Assembly: GCA_900321365.1 (NCBI GenBank)
Contig: ONVT01000228.1
Span: forward strand, 1-7,920
DNA from: an uncultured Eubacteriales bacterium
GTDB lineage: Bacteria; Bacillota_A; Clostridia; Lachnospirales; Lachnospiraceae
Direction of reading: 5' to 3'
DNA: 7,920 nt
Part shown: piece after piece, positions 1 through 6,868 of the stretch
Layout of the letters: each line of letters begins with the position of its first letter
Position numbering within the stretch: the first letter of the stretch is position 1
Made by a program: the position numbers and the translations under genes
Notes under the pieces: model-generated
Seen by the model: the letters and a program-made list of their open reading frames with translations, nothing else
What the model was told of the DNA's origin: nothing
The model's database searches: none

Positions 1-1551
1 ATCATGCCCGGCAGACGTTATTCGGACGGACTGCACCAGGCGATTGAGGCGAAGGAACACGTCAAGATCAAGAGAGAGTCGAAGACCCTCGCGACGATTA
101 CCTTCCAGAACTTCTTCAACAAATATCAGAAGAAGTGCGGCATGACCGGTACCGCCCTGACGGAAGAGCAGGAATTCCGGGATATCTACGGCATGGACGT
201 CATCGAGATCCCGACGAACAAGCCGGTGGCCAGGAAGGACCTGGACGACGCGGTCTACATGACGAAGAAGGAGAAGTACCGCGCAGTCGTAGAAGCAGTG
301 AAGGAAGCGCATGAAAAGCAGCAGCCGGTGCTGGTCGGTACGATCACCATCGACGTGTCGGAGCTTCTCTCCGGGATGCTCCGCAGGGAAGGCATCAAGC
401 ATAATGTCCTGAACGCGAAGTTCCACGAGCTTGAGGCGGAGATCGTCAAGGACGCCGGTATTCACGGCGCTGTCACCATCGCGACGAACATGGCCGGCCG
501 TGGTACGGATATCAAGCTGGACGAGGAGGCAGTGAAGGCGGGCGGCCTGAAGATCATCGGTACCGAGCGCCACGAGTCCCGCCGTATTGACAATCAGCTG
601 CGCGGACGTTCCGGTCGTCAGGGAGATCCCGGTGAGTCCCGGTTCTACATCTCTCTGGAGGACGACCTGATGCGTCTGTTCGGCTCGGAGAAGATGATGT
701 CGACGTTCAAGAGGCTGGGCGTCCAGGAAGGTGAGAAGATCGAGCATAAGATGCTCTCCTCCGCGATCGAGAGAGCCCAGAAGAAGATCGAATCGAACAA
801 CTTCGGAATCAGAAAGAACCTGCTTGAGTACGACCAGGTCAACAATGAGCAGAGAGAGATCATTTACGCCGAGAGGCGTAAGGTCCTCGACGGCGAGAAC
901 ATGCGCGAATCCATTGTCGGCATGATCGGCGAGACGGTTTCTTCTTATGTGGATCTTGCCGCTGCCGGGGAGAATGAATCCGACGGATGGGATATGGTCG
1001 CGCTGAACAATTATATCCGCCAGATCTTCCCGCTTCCCCCGATTACGGAGGAGTACATCGGAAACCTTGACTCGGCCGCGCTGAAGGAGAAGCTGACCGC
1101 CGATGCGCTTTCCCTGTATGAGCAGAAGGAGGCGGAGCTGACGGAAGCCGGCATGGATGTCCGTGAGATCGAGCGCGTTCTCCTGCTGCGCAGCGTGGAC
1201 CGCCACTGGATGAACCATATCGACGACATGGATCAGCTGCGCCAGGGAATCGGCCTTGCCGCCTATGGGCAGAAGGATCCGAAGGTGATGTACAAGATGG
1301 AAGGGTATGACATGTTCAATGCCATGACCAGCGCCATCCAGGAAGACACGCTGAAGATGATGTACCACGTGAAGGTGCAGGAGAAGGTGGAGCGTGAAGA
1401 GGTCGCGAAGGTGACCGGAACGAACCGCGATGAGACTTCAGTACGTGCCCCGAAGAGAAGAGAGAAGAAGAAGATCTATCCGAATGACCTGTGCTACTGC
1501 GGAAGCGGGAAGAAGTACAAGCAGTGCCATATGAGGACGGACAACGCGTAA
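1..1551 (+). CDS. secA: Protein translocase subunit SecA, C-terminal part (5' end outside window)
   Basis: This is the ATPase motor of the Sec pathway, which drives unfolded preproteins through SecYEG at the cytoplasmic membrane. The reading frame is open from base 1 and its first codon falls inside the family-typical stretch GRRYSDGLHQAIEAKE, so the N-terminal third is upstream of the window; 516 residues are present. Visible hallmarks are MTGTA (bases 142-156), the helicase motif ATNMAGRGTD (from 481), the run ending in RGRSGRQGD (about 559-630), the helical scaffold/wing region SVDRHWMNHIDDMDQLRQG, and a C-terminal zinc site of CxC then CH (Cys498, Cys500, Cys509, His510 counted from the first codon in the window). 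The basic linker before the zinc site and the intact tail suggest a complete, functional 3' end. prfB follows after 137 bp, a common order in Bacillota. Identification is very secure. Confidence 0.98.
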   Translation: MMPGRRYSDGLHQAIEAKEHVKIKRESKTLATITFQNFFNKYQKKCGMTGTALTEEQEFRDIYGMDVIEIPTNKPVARKDLDDAVYMTKKEKYRAVVEAVKEAHEKQQPVLVGTITIDVSELLSGMLRREGIKHNVLNAKFHELEAEIVKDAGIHGAVTIATNMAGRGTDIKLDEEAVKAGGLKIIGTERHESRRIDNQLRGRSGRQGDPGESRFYISLEDDLMRLFGSEKMMSTFKRLGVQEGEKIEHKMLSSAIERAQKKIESNNFGIRKNLLEYDQVNNEQREIIYAERRKVLDGENMRESIVGMIGETVSSYVDLAAAGENESDGWDMVALNNYIRQIFPLPPITEEYIGNLDSAALKEKLTADALSLYEQKEAELTEAGMDVREIERVLLLRSVDRHWMNHIDDMDQLRQGIGLAAYGQKDPKVMYKMEGYDMFNAMTSAIQEDTLKMMYHVKVQEKVEREEVAKVTGTNRDETSVRAPKRREKKKIYPNDLCYCGSGKKYKQCHMRTDNA

Positions 1552-1590
1552 AAGGCAGGCGCCGCACGGCCGCCTGAAAAAGACGCCAAT

Positions 1591-1644
1591 GACCGGTATC
1601 GGTGATGATCCGGTCTGACTGCTGCACTCCACGGTGCGACAGTC
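1591..1644 (+). promoter_or_regulatory. Tandem hairpins in the secA-prfB intergenic region
   Basis: Two inverted repeats sit back to back. The first pairs GACCGG (1591-1596) with CCGGTC (1610-1615), extendable by ATC/GAT across a one-base bulge. The second pairs GACTG (1617-1621) with CAGTC (1640-1644) and, inside it, GCAC (1624-1627) with GTGC (1634-1637). Neither is followed by a T run, so they do not look like an intrinsic terminator for secA. A further 6-bp stem, CAGGCG/CGCCTG, lies upstream near 1556-1576 and is followed by A residues. A role as leader structure for prfB, or in mRNA processing between secA and prfB, is inference. Confidence 0.4.
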
Positions 1645-1688
1645 AGAAACGTCAGGAAAACAGACGTGTATAAGAAAGATAGAAAAGT

Positions 1689-2825
1689 ATGCTTGAATTA
1701 GATGAATTGAAGGCCCAGCTGAAGACCTATGAGGAACCCATGCAGCAGATGCGCTCCTCACTGGACCTTGACAACAAGGAAAAGCGGGTGGAAGAGCTGG
1801 AGCGCACGATGGCGGAGCCCAGCTTCTGGGAGAATCCGGAGAACGCGGCGAAGCTTCAGAAGGAGCTCGGCTCCCTGAAGAACGGCATGGAGGCGTTCTC
1901 AAAGCTCGAGAATCTCTATGAAGAGACATTGATGCTGATCGATATGGCAAATGAGGACGATGATGAGTCCGTGCTCCCGGATGTGAGGAGCGATATCGAC
2001 CAGTTCCAGGAGAGCTTTGAGGAGATGCGCATCCGCACGCTTCTATCCGGCCCCTACGACGCAAATGACGCGATCGTGACGCTGCATTCCGGCGCGGGCG
2101 GGACGGAGTCCTGCGACTGGTGCAGCATGCTGTACCGCATGTATTCCAGGTGGGTCGACAAGAAGGGCCTCTCCCTGGAAGTCCTGGATTATCTGGACGG
2201 AGACGAGGCCGGCATCAAGTCGGTCACATTCCAGGTGAACGGAGAAAATGCGTACGGCCTTCTGAAGAGTGAGATGGGCATCCACAGGCTGGTGAGGATC
2301 TCTCCCTTCAATGCCGCGGGCAAGCGCCAGACATCCTTTGTATCCTGCGACGTCATGCCGGATATTGAGGAGGATGTGGACATTGAGGTGAAGGATGAGG
2401 ACATCCGGATCGACACCTACCGGTCCAGCGGCGCTGGCGGACAGCACATCAACAAGACGTCGTCCGCGATCCGCATCACGCATTTCCCGACGGGAATCGT
2501 TGTGACCTGCCAGAATGAGCGCTCCCAGTTCCAGAACAAAGACAAGGCGATGCAGATGCTCAAGGCGCGACTGCTCATGCTGAAGATGGAGGAGAACCGG
2601 GAAAAGGCGGCGGGTATCCGCGGGGAGGTCAAGGAGATCGGCTGGGGAAGCCAGATCCGCTCCTATGTGTTCCAGCCATACACTATGGTGAAGGATCTGA
2701 GAACCGGCTGGGAGACGGGAAATGTGCAGGCTGTCATGGATGGGGAGCTGGATCCCTTTATCGACGCGTACCTGAAGTGGGATTCTCTCGGCAGGCCGGA
2801 CCGCAAGGCGCAGGCGATGGACTGA
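1689..2825 (+). CDS. prfB: Peptide chain release factor 2 (RF2), no programmed frameshift
   Basis: RF2 recognises UAA and UGA stop codons and triggers hydrolysis of peptidyl-tRNA on the ribosome. The 378-residue protein has the RF2 stop-codon tripeptide SPF at 205-207 (in LVRISPFNAAG) and the catalytic GGQ at 250-252 (in SSGAGGQHINKTSSAIRITH). The N-terminal helical domain covers roughly residues 1-100, and length and termini match the family. Many bacteria have an in-frame UGA near codon 25 that must be bypassed by +1 frameshifting. Here the equivalent stretch reads straight through as SSLDLDNKEKR, with CTG GAC in place of CTT TGA C and no purine-rich Shine-Dalgarno-like element before it. 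The ribosome binding site is weak: only A/G-rich sequence such as AAGAAAG precedes the ATG, with no GGAGG. The ATG at 1689 is preferred because MLELDELKAQL matches typical RF2 starts. Confidence 0.97.
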   Translation: MLELDELKAQLKTYEEPMQQMRSSLDLDNKEKRVEELERTMAEPSFWENPENAAKLQKELGSLKNGMEAFSKLENLYEETLMLIDMANEDDDESVLPDVRSDIDQFQESFEEMRIRTLLSGPYDANDAIVTLHSGAGGTESCDWCSMLYRMYSRWVDKKGLSLEVLDYLDGDEAGIKSVTFQVNGENAYGLLKSEMGIHRLVRISPFNAAGKRQTSFVSCDVMPDIEEDVDIEVKDEDIRIDTYRSSGAGGQHINKTSSAIRITHFPTGIVVTCQNERSQFQNKDKAMQMLKARLLMLKMEENREKAAGIRGEVKEIGWGSQIRSYVFQPYTMVKDLRTGWETGNVQAVMDGELDPFIDAYLKWDSLGRPDRKAQAMD

Positions 2826-2914
2826 GACATGCATGGAACAGGACAGAAATATAACCTGCGCTGTATGCACAATGAACCTCGCTGCGGCCCTTAAAGCGAC
2901 AGGTGTATGTTACT

Positions 2915-2966
2915 TTGCAAACTATAAAAATGGATATATTGTAAACAGTGTTAAACTAACGGAGGT
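2915..2966 (+). promoter_or_regulatory. Candidate promoter and ribosome binding site for the SPFH gene
   Basis: The 146 bp between prfB and the SPFH gene turn AT-rich from about 2911. TATATT at 2935-2940 is a plausible -10 box, and TTGCAA at 2915-2920 is the nearest -35-like hexamer, but the spacing is too short (14 bp), so the promoter is tentative. A good Shine-Dalgarno, GGAGG at 2961-2965, lies 6 bases before the ATG at 2972 and fixes that start. I see no intrinsic terminator after prfB. Confidence 0.3.
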
Positions 2967-2971
2967 ATAAG

Positions 2972-4129
2972 ATGGGTATTATCAGAGCAGCATTAGGATC
3001 AGTTACAGGCGCGCTCGGCGATCAGTTTCTGGATGTCGTTGAGCCGGTCAACATGGGCGCGCAGACACTCATGACGCAGGGTCGTATGAAGAACAAGAGC
3101 GGATTTGCCTCGACCGATATTATCTCGAACGGATCCTGCATTCATGTGTATGACAACCAGTTCATGATTCTGACGGACGGTGGGAAGATCATCGACTATA
3201 CGGCAGAGCCGGGTTATTTCATCGTTGACAATTCCTCTGCCCCGTCCCTGTTCCAGGGTCAGTTCAAGGCGAGCCTGAAGGATGTATGGGAGAGATTCAA
3301 ATACAACGGGACATCCCCGCAGTCCCAGAAGGTCTTCTTCATCAACACGCAGGAGATCAAGGGGATCAAGTTCGGAACGCGTAACGCGATCAACTATTTT
3401 GATAACTTCTATAATGCGGAACTGTTCCTGAGGGCATTTGGAACCTACTCCGTCAAGGTTACGAACCCGCTGCTGTTCTACGCGAATGCCTGCCCGCGTG
3501 ACGCTGTGCAGGTTGACGTTCCGGACATCAACGAGCAGTATCTGAATGAGTTCCTCGAAGCCCTTCAGGCAGCGATCAACCAGATGAGCGCGGACGGTGA
3601 GCGCATCAGCTTCGTTGCCTCCAAGAGCACGACCCTGTCGAAGTACATGGCGGACGTGCTGGATGAAACCTGGAGAGATCTGCGCGGACTGGAAGTCATC
3701 TCGGTCGGAATCGGATCTATCTCCTATGACGAGGAATCCCAGAAGCTGATCAATATGCGCAACCAGGGTGCGATGATGCAGGATCCGACGATCCGCGAGG
3801 GATACGTACAGAGCGCGGTCGCACAGGGACTGCAGAATGCGGGATCGAATCCAGCCGGCGCAGGCGCCGCTTTCATGGGCATGGGTATGGGTATGAACGC
3901 AGCCGGAGGATTCATGCAGTCGGCAAGCGCCACGAATGCCGCCCAGATGCAGCAGCAGGCACAGGCGCAGGCACAGGCACAGCCGCAGCAGGCTGCTCCT
4001 GAGGCAGCTGCAGCCCCGGCAGCGGGCGGAGCCAGGATGAAGCAGCCGGGTGAATGGTTCTGCCCGGAGTGCGGAACCCTGAACGCCGGCAAGTTCTGCA
4101 TGAACTGCGGGACGAAAAAGCCGGAATAA
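2972..4129 (+). CDS. SPFH-domain protein with C-terminal zinc ribbon (YdjI-like)
   Basis: The protein has 385 residues. The first ~270 form an SPFH/band-7-like domain of the family often annotated 'virion core protein-like' (for example DNQFMILTDGGKIIDYTAEPGYFIVDN near the N-terminus and FGTYSVKVTNPLLFY in the middle). A low-complexity linker follows at about residues 285-355, rich in Gly/Met (FMGMGMGMN), then Gln/Ala and Ala/Pro. It ends in a small zinc ribbon with cysteines 364, 367, 376 and 379 (CPEC and CMNC). There is no signal peptide or obvious transmembrane helix. Family knowledge: the Bacillus subtilis relative YdjI belongs to the pspA (ydjF-ydjI) operon and is linked to membrane-associated PspA, so a membrane-stress scaffold role is plausible. 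Here no pspA-like gene is next to it. It has its own RBS and is followed by a strong hairpin, so it is probably monocistronic. The family is confident, the function is not. Confidence 0.88.
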   Translation: MGIIRAALGSVTGALGDQFLDVVEPVNMGAQTLMTQGRMKNKSGFASTDIISNGSCIHVYDNQFMILTDGGKIIDYTAEPGYFIVDNSSAPSLFQGQFKASLKDVWERFKYNGTSPQSQKVFFINTQEIKGIKFGTRNAINYFDNFYNAELFLRAFGTYSVKVTNPLLFYANACPRDAVQVDVPDINEQYLNEFLEALQAAINQMSADGERISFVASKSTTLSKYMADVLDETWRDLRGLEVISVGIGSISYDEESQKLINMRNQGAMMQDPTIREGYVQSAVAQGLQNAGSNPAGAGAAFMGMGMGMNAAGGFMQSASATNAAQMQQQAQAQAQAQPQQAAPEAAAAPAAGGARMKQPGEWFCPECGTLNAGKFCMNCGTKKPE

Positions 4130-4226
4130 TCTGCAGAAAGCGTGCTGACGGAGTCCTGATGCCACTGAAGATTATCAATCGGCAGTAGAATTCGTTCGCG
4201 AGTATAGAAACTGAGACAGGAACAGG

Positions 4227-4265
4227 CCGGTCTGTCTGCCATGGACAGACCGGAATTTGATGTTT
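4227..4265 (+). terminator. Probable intrinsic terminator after the SPFH gene
   Basis: A perfect 10-bp stem, CCGGTCTGTC (4227-4236) and GACAGACCGG (4244-4253), encloses a 7-base loop. It is followed by AATTTGATGTTT, a T-rich but interrupted tail. It lies 98 bp after the SPFH stop codon and before the thrH leader. The stem is strong and the tail mediocre, so partial termination or an attenuator-like role is also possible. Confidence 0.55.
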
Positions 4266-4309
4266 GGGGCCGGTTGCCTGACAGGTGCCGGAAAAAGAAG
4301 ACGAATTAT

Positions 4310-4327
4310 GGCGTTCCGAAGGACGCC
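4310..4327 (+). promoter_or_regulatory. GC-rich hairpin in the thrH leader
   Basis: GGCGTTC (4310-4316) pairs with GGACGCC (4321-4327) around a CGAA tetraloop, with one G-T wobble. It ends 30 bases before the thrH Shine-Dalgarno and has no T tract, so it is a leader structure rather than a terminator. I did not recognise a known riboswitch class in 4254-4374 and saw no convincing promoter there. Confidence 0.3.
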
Positions 4328-4374
4328 AGGAAGTCGAGCATCTGAAAGGTGTTTTCAGGGAGGAGGAGGCAGAC

Positions 4375-4986
4375 ATGGCGAATATGGATATCGTATGCCT
4401 TGATGTGGAGGGAGTTCTGGTTCCGGAGATCTGGATCGCGTTCTCGAAGGCGAGCGGGATCGACGAGTTAAAGCGAACGACCAGAGACGAACCGGATTAT
4501 AACAAGCTGATGAAATGGCGGCTGGGGATCCTGAGGGAACATGGGCTGGGACTTCGGCAGATCCAGGAGGTGATCGCCGGGATCGATCCGCTTCCGGGCG
4601 CGAAGGAGTTTCTGGATGAGCTTCGCCAGATCACGCAGGTTATCCTGATCTCGGATACCTTCAAGCAGTTCGCGTCGCCCCTGATGAAGAAGCTCGGATG
4701 GCCGACACTGTTCTGCAACACGCTCGAGGTCGCTCCGGACGGGATGATCGACGGATACCGGATGCGGATCGAGAATTCTAAGCTTAGCACCGTGAAGGCT
4801 CTGCAGTCTATCGGTTATGACACGATCGCGGCCGGTGATTCGTACAATGACCTTGCGATGATCCGCGCAAGCCGTGCCGGTTTCCTGTTCCGCAGCACGC
4901 CGAAGATCCTCGCGGACAATCCGGATCTGCCGGCATTTGAGGAGTATCCGCCGTTCCTGGAGGCGATCCGCGCACAGCTGCGGTGA
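4375..4986 (+). CDS. thrH: ThrH-type phosphoserine phosphatase / homoserine phosphotransferase (HAD superfamily)
   Basis: ThrH dephosphorylates phosphoserine and can pass the phosphate to homoserine, linking serine and threonine synthesis; it is a soluble cytoplasmic enzyme. The protein has 203 residues, the usual family length. HAD motifs are visible: nucleophile Asp10 in CLDVEGVLVPEIW (with Glu12 where most HAD phosphatases have Asp, typical of ThrH), Ser93 in ISDT, a lysine around 136-141, and GDSYND at 154-159 for metal binding. The family-specific block GIDELKRTTRDEPDY is well conserved. The frame is open back to 4285, but the run AGGGAGGAGGAGG (4357-4369) is an excellent Shine-Dalgarno for the ATG at 4375, and homology also begins there. 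An in-frame ATG at 4384 is a weaker alternative. It converges with hipA. Enzyme family is confident; which activity dominates in vivo cannot be read from sequence. Confidence 0.93.
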   Translation: MANMDIVCLDVEGVLVPEIWIAFSKASGIDELKRTTRDEPDYNKLMKWRLGILREHGLGLRQIQEVIAGIDPLPGAKEFLDELRQITQVILISDTFKQFASPLMKKLGWPTLFCNTLEVAPDGMIDGYRMRIENSKLSTVKALQSIGYDTIAAGDSYNDLAMIRASRAGFLFRSTPKILADNPDLPAFEEYPPFLEAIRAQLR

Positions 4987-5167
4987 GGAAGTTCCACGGG
5001 CGGAGTCTTGCATTGAAAAATGGCCAACGCATCATTCGTTCAAACGTTCATTTTGGATTATAGGCGTAAACAATGGAAAGATACAAAGATTTCGTAGGCT
5101 CAGGCAAATTGAGGAAGTCTCATACAGGCGCAGATTATTATCAGCTGCGACCAGGTTTGCGCCTTAC

Positions 5168-6445
5168 TCATACATTTCGTATCCCGCCACCGGACAGGAT
5201 CTTGTCCTCCAGCCAGGCAGCTTTCTGATATCCCTGAGCGGACAGTTCTTCTGCGGATTGATGCAGGGCAGCCCTGAACTGATCCCGCATCCTGAAAAAA
5301 CGAAGCATGGCTATGCGTTCTCCGATACCGGCCTCTCCTGCCGCCCGACGAAAATGCTCTTCTGTCAGCTCATCAACAGAATAAGCACCGCCGATGCAGA
5401 ACGCCATGTCCCGTGTGCTTTGTTCATACACAGTGGTACTCACGAGGTCATATACCGGTGCCAGCCGAATCTCTTTCAGATCCGTTCCATACAGCAGAGA
5501 AAAGTTTTTAATGTGGGCATCTGTGTTTCCGATGAGAAAATCAAACACGATCGTATCCCACAGACGGAGCTGATCCGCGATCGGGTTCGATGAATACCTG
5601 CGAAGAATGTCAAACATTTCTTTCAGATAGGAATCTGATCCATGCCCGTATTTCTCTGAGGAGGGTATTCCCATAGCCTGTGCAAAGTCTTCCTGATGAA
5701 GCCTCATCGGGCAGGGAAGACCATTGACGAGTCGTTGCTCTTTCGGGAAAAACCGGTCATACCGCTCCGTGGCAAAGAGGACCTCTCTCTCTGTACCCTT
5801 CCCGGTATTGATGATGAAACTGTGAGGAACCTCGATTCCACATCGCCTGGCAGTTATCAGGGACAACTGTTCATTTGTGACAATAGCATCCAGACGCACA
5901 TGACTTTGTTTTACAATATGTGTACTGGGTGCAGTTCCGCCGGGAAGATACCATGAATTGCTGTTCCCGGAATGATACAGGCCGACTTTACCGGACGCTC
6001 CGGTCAGAGAGAGGTGTGCTTTTGTAACAAGCTCCGCTGACTTTTCCGCGCCCTCTGCAGCCAGCTCCCGCACCTGTTCTTTTGTGAGCTTCGTATAGGA
6101 TTCTTCTACCTTTTCATCTTCTTCCGTAACACTTATTGCACCGATACATTCACGGCCAAGTGCGTGAAGAATTGACAGGTAATCCCTCTCGTCAAAATGC
6201 ATCCACTGAGCTACAGAAAGACGGGTGAACCCTTCCGGAAGCAGGCCTTCAAAGAAAGTCCGTGTCTGCCGGGCAGAATAAGGTTTCTCTGTCAGTGGAA
6301 GACTGACGGAGAGAGCGGCCGCCTTCGGATCTGACAGATAACTGTCAGAATACTGAAATCTGGCATCGGAAGAGCCTTCGCCGCAGATCATGCCTGCCGG
6401 CACCAGTTTTCCTTCCCGCTCAATACTGACGTTCAACGTTCTCAT
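5168..6445 (-). CDS. hipA: HipA-family serine/threonine kinase toxin
   Basis: Type II toxin-antitoxin toxin. E. coli HipA phosphorylates glutamyl-tRNA synthetase and causes growth arrest and persistence; the target here is unknown. The protein has 425 residues. An N-terminal subdomain spans about 1-110 (FFEGLLPEGFTR at 64-75). The kinase core follows: the phosphate-binding/autophosphorylation loop LSLTGASGK (Ser146, Lys153), the ATP lysine in THIVKQ (Lys179), FATERYDR, RLHQEDF, the catalytic loop IGNTDAHIKN (Asp309 and Asn314) and the metal-binding Asp333 in APVYDL. All key residues are present, so an active kinase is expected. Its ATG overlaps the hipB stop by 4 bases (ATGA), implying translational coupling behind the antitoxin. 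Base composition appears somewhat less GC-rich than in secA and prfB, compatible with acquisition. No clear intrinsic terminator follows; the gene ends about 180 bp from thrH, facing it. Confidence 0.95.
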   Translation of the reverse strand: MRTLNVSIEREGKLVPAGMICGEGSSDARFQYSDSYLSDPKAAALSVSLPLTEKPYSARQTRTFFEGLLPEGFTRLSVAQWMHFDERDYLSILHALGRECIGAISVTEEDEKVEESYTKLTKEQVRELAAEGAEKSAELVTKAHLSLTGASGKVGLYHSGNSNSWYLPGGTAPSTHIVKQSHVRLDAIVTNEQLSLITARRCGIEVPHSFIINTGKGTEREVLFATERYDRFFPKEQRLVNGLPCPMRLHQEDFAQAMGIPSSEKYGHGSDSYLKEMFDILRRYSSNPIADQLRLWDTIVFDFLIGNTDAHIKNFSLLYGTDLKEIRLAPVYDLVSTTVYEQSTRDMAFCIGGAYSVDELTEEHFRRAAGEAGIGERIAMLRFFRMRDQFRAALHQSAEELSAQGYQKAAWLEDKILSGGGIRNV

Positions 6446-6657
6446 GCTTTTCCCCTCGGCGTCAGGCTGCAGTCGAGCCCCAGAAGATTGGCCAGATAGA
6501 TGGATTTTCCAAGCTCGGCGGTACTTTTGCCGTTCTCGAGATCAGAGATGAAGCTGACACTAAACCCGCTGAACTGGGCAAGAAACGCCTGCGTGTACCC
6601 CAGTTCTTTCCTTCGTGCTCTGATGGCCCTGCCAAATGACATCGCGTCAGTGATCAT
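6442..6657 (-). CDS. hipB: HipB-family antitoxin, XRE-type DNA-binding protein
   Basis: A 71-residue helix-turn-helix antitoxin that should neutralise HipA and repress the operon. The Xre/Cro-type HTH occupies about residues 8-62, with core GYTQAFLAQFSGFSVSFISDLENGK (residues 20-44), in which the SVSFISDLENGK part is the recognition helix and its cap. The frame extends upstream to a TTG at 6684, but a strong Shine-Dalgarno (GGAGGA, minus strand 6669-6664) stands 6 bases before the ATG at 6657, so that is the better start. The stop overlaps the hipA start. The short tail after residue 62 (LDCSLTPRGKA) is small for the family. Upstream lie a good promoter and four identical-type palindromes, the expected operators. 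The call as HipB rests on the HTH plus its position directly before hipA. Confidence 0.92.
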   Translation of the reverse strand: MITDAMSFGRAIRARRKELGYTQAFLAQFSGFSVSFISDLENGKSTAELGKSIYLANLLGLDCSLTPRGKA

Positions 6658-6684
6658 AGAAGCTCCTCCGCTGTGTAAAAACAA

Positions 6685-6811
6685 GCCGTACGGCGAGATT
6701 CATTGCTCATCGCCCTGGAATTAGCCGTACGGCGCAATTCGTTGCTCTATGTTTTATAATAAGCCGTACGGCGCAATTATCTAATCAATATTATAGACTA
6801 CTCCGTACGGC
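6685..6811. repeat. Four-copy palindromic operator array of hipBA, 39-bp period
   Basis: The 10-bp palindrome GCCGTACGGC occurs at 6685-6694, 6724-6733 and 6763-6772. A fourth copy with one mismatch (first base T, core CCGTACGG intact) is at 6802-6811. The starts are exactly 39 bp apart each time. Flanks are partly conserved: three copies are followed by an A/T-rich run, and copies 2 and 3 share GCGCAATT across the downstream edge. The intervening sequence diverges, so it is a phased operator array rather than a simple tandem duplication. By analogy with E. coli hipBA, which has several HipB operators before the operon, these are the probable HipB binding sites. Copy 4 lies in the promoter spacer, copy 3 just past the expected transcription start, and copies 1-2 in the leader. 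Confidence 0.85.
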
Positions 6812-6819
6812 GAAGTCAA
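6790..6819 (-). promoter_or_regulatory. hipBA promoter with an operator inside the spacer
   Basis: Read on the minus strand, TTGACT (6819-6814) is a near-consensus -35 and TATAAT (6795-6790) a perfect -10, separated by 18 bp. Transcription should start near 6783, giving a leader of about 125 bases before the hipB ATG. The fourth palindrome (6802-6811) lies wholly between the two boxes, so a bound HipB dimer would block RNA polymerase. The mismatch in this operator copy may make it the weakest site. Confidence 0.8.
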
Positions 6820-6868
6820 AGGGTGTTTCTCATGGTGTGGGGCCTTCATGCCGCGACGGCTACAAGTC

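Noticed and set aside
2999..4165. 388-codon open frame antisense to the SPFH gene
   Set aside because: A long antisense frame produced by GC-biased codons; the plus-strand protein has clear domains and an RBS.
4285..4374. Upstream-extended start for thrH
   Set aside because: The extension would translate the Shine-Dalgarno run as REEEAD and is absent from the family; the ATG at 4375 has ideal spacing.
5127..5163. Possible terminator downstream of hipA
   Set aside because: GGCGCA/TGCGCC leaves a 25-base loop and the competing CGCAG/CTGCG stem is only 5 bp; neither is followed by a T tract on either strand.
5073..5228. 51-codon plus-strand frame beginning MERYKDFVGSGKLRKSH
   Set aside because: The first half reads protein-like, but there is no proper Shine-Dalgarno and the second half overlaps the hipA 3' end. 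It could be a gene remnant, but nothing recognisable supports that.
4874..5593. 239-codon plus-strand open frame bridging thrH and hipA
   Set aside because: It overlaps the 3' ends of two well-supported genes in other frames and has no RBS or recognisable domain.
6685..6811. Regularly spaced repeats resembling a small CRISPR array
   Set aside because: The repeat is only 10 bp and perfectly palindromic, the 39-bp period leaves 29-bp intervals with partly shared sequence, there are no cas genes, and one copy sits in a hipBA promoter. Operators explain it better.
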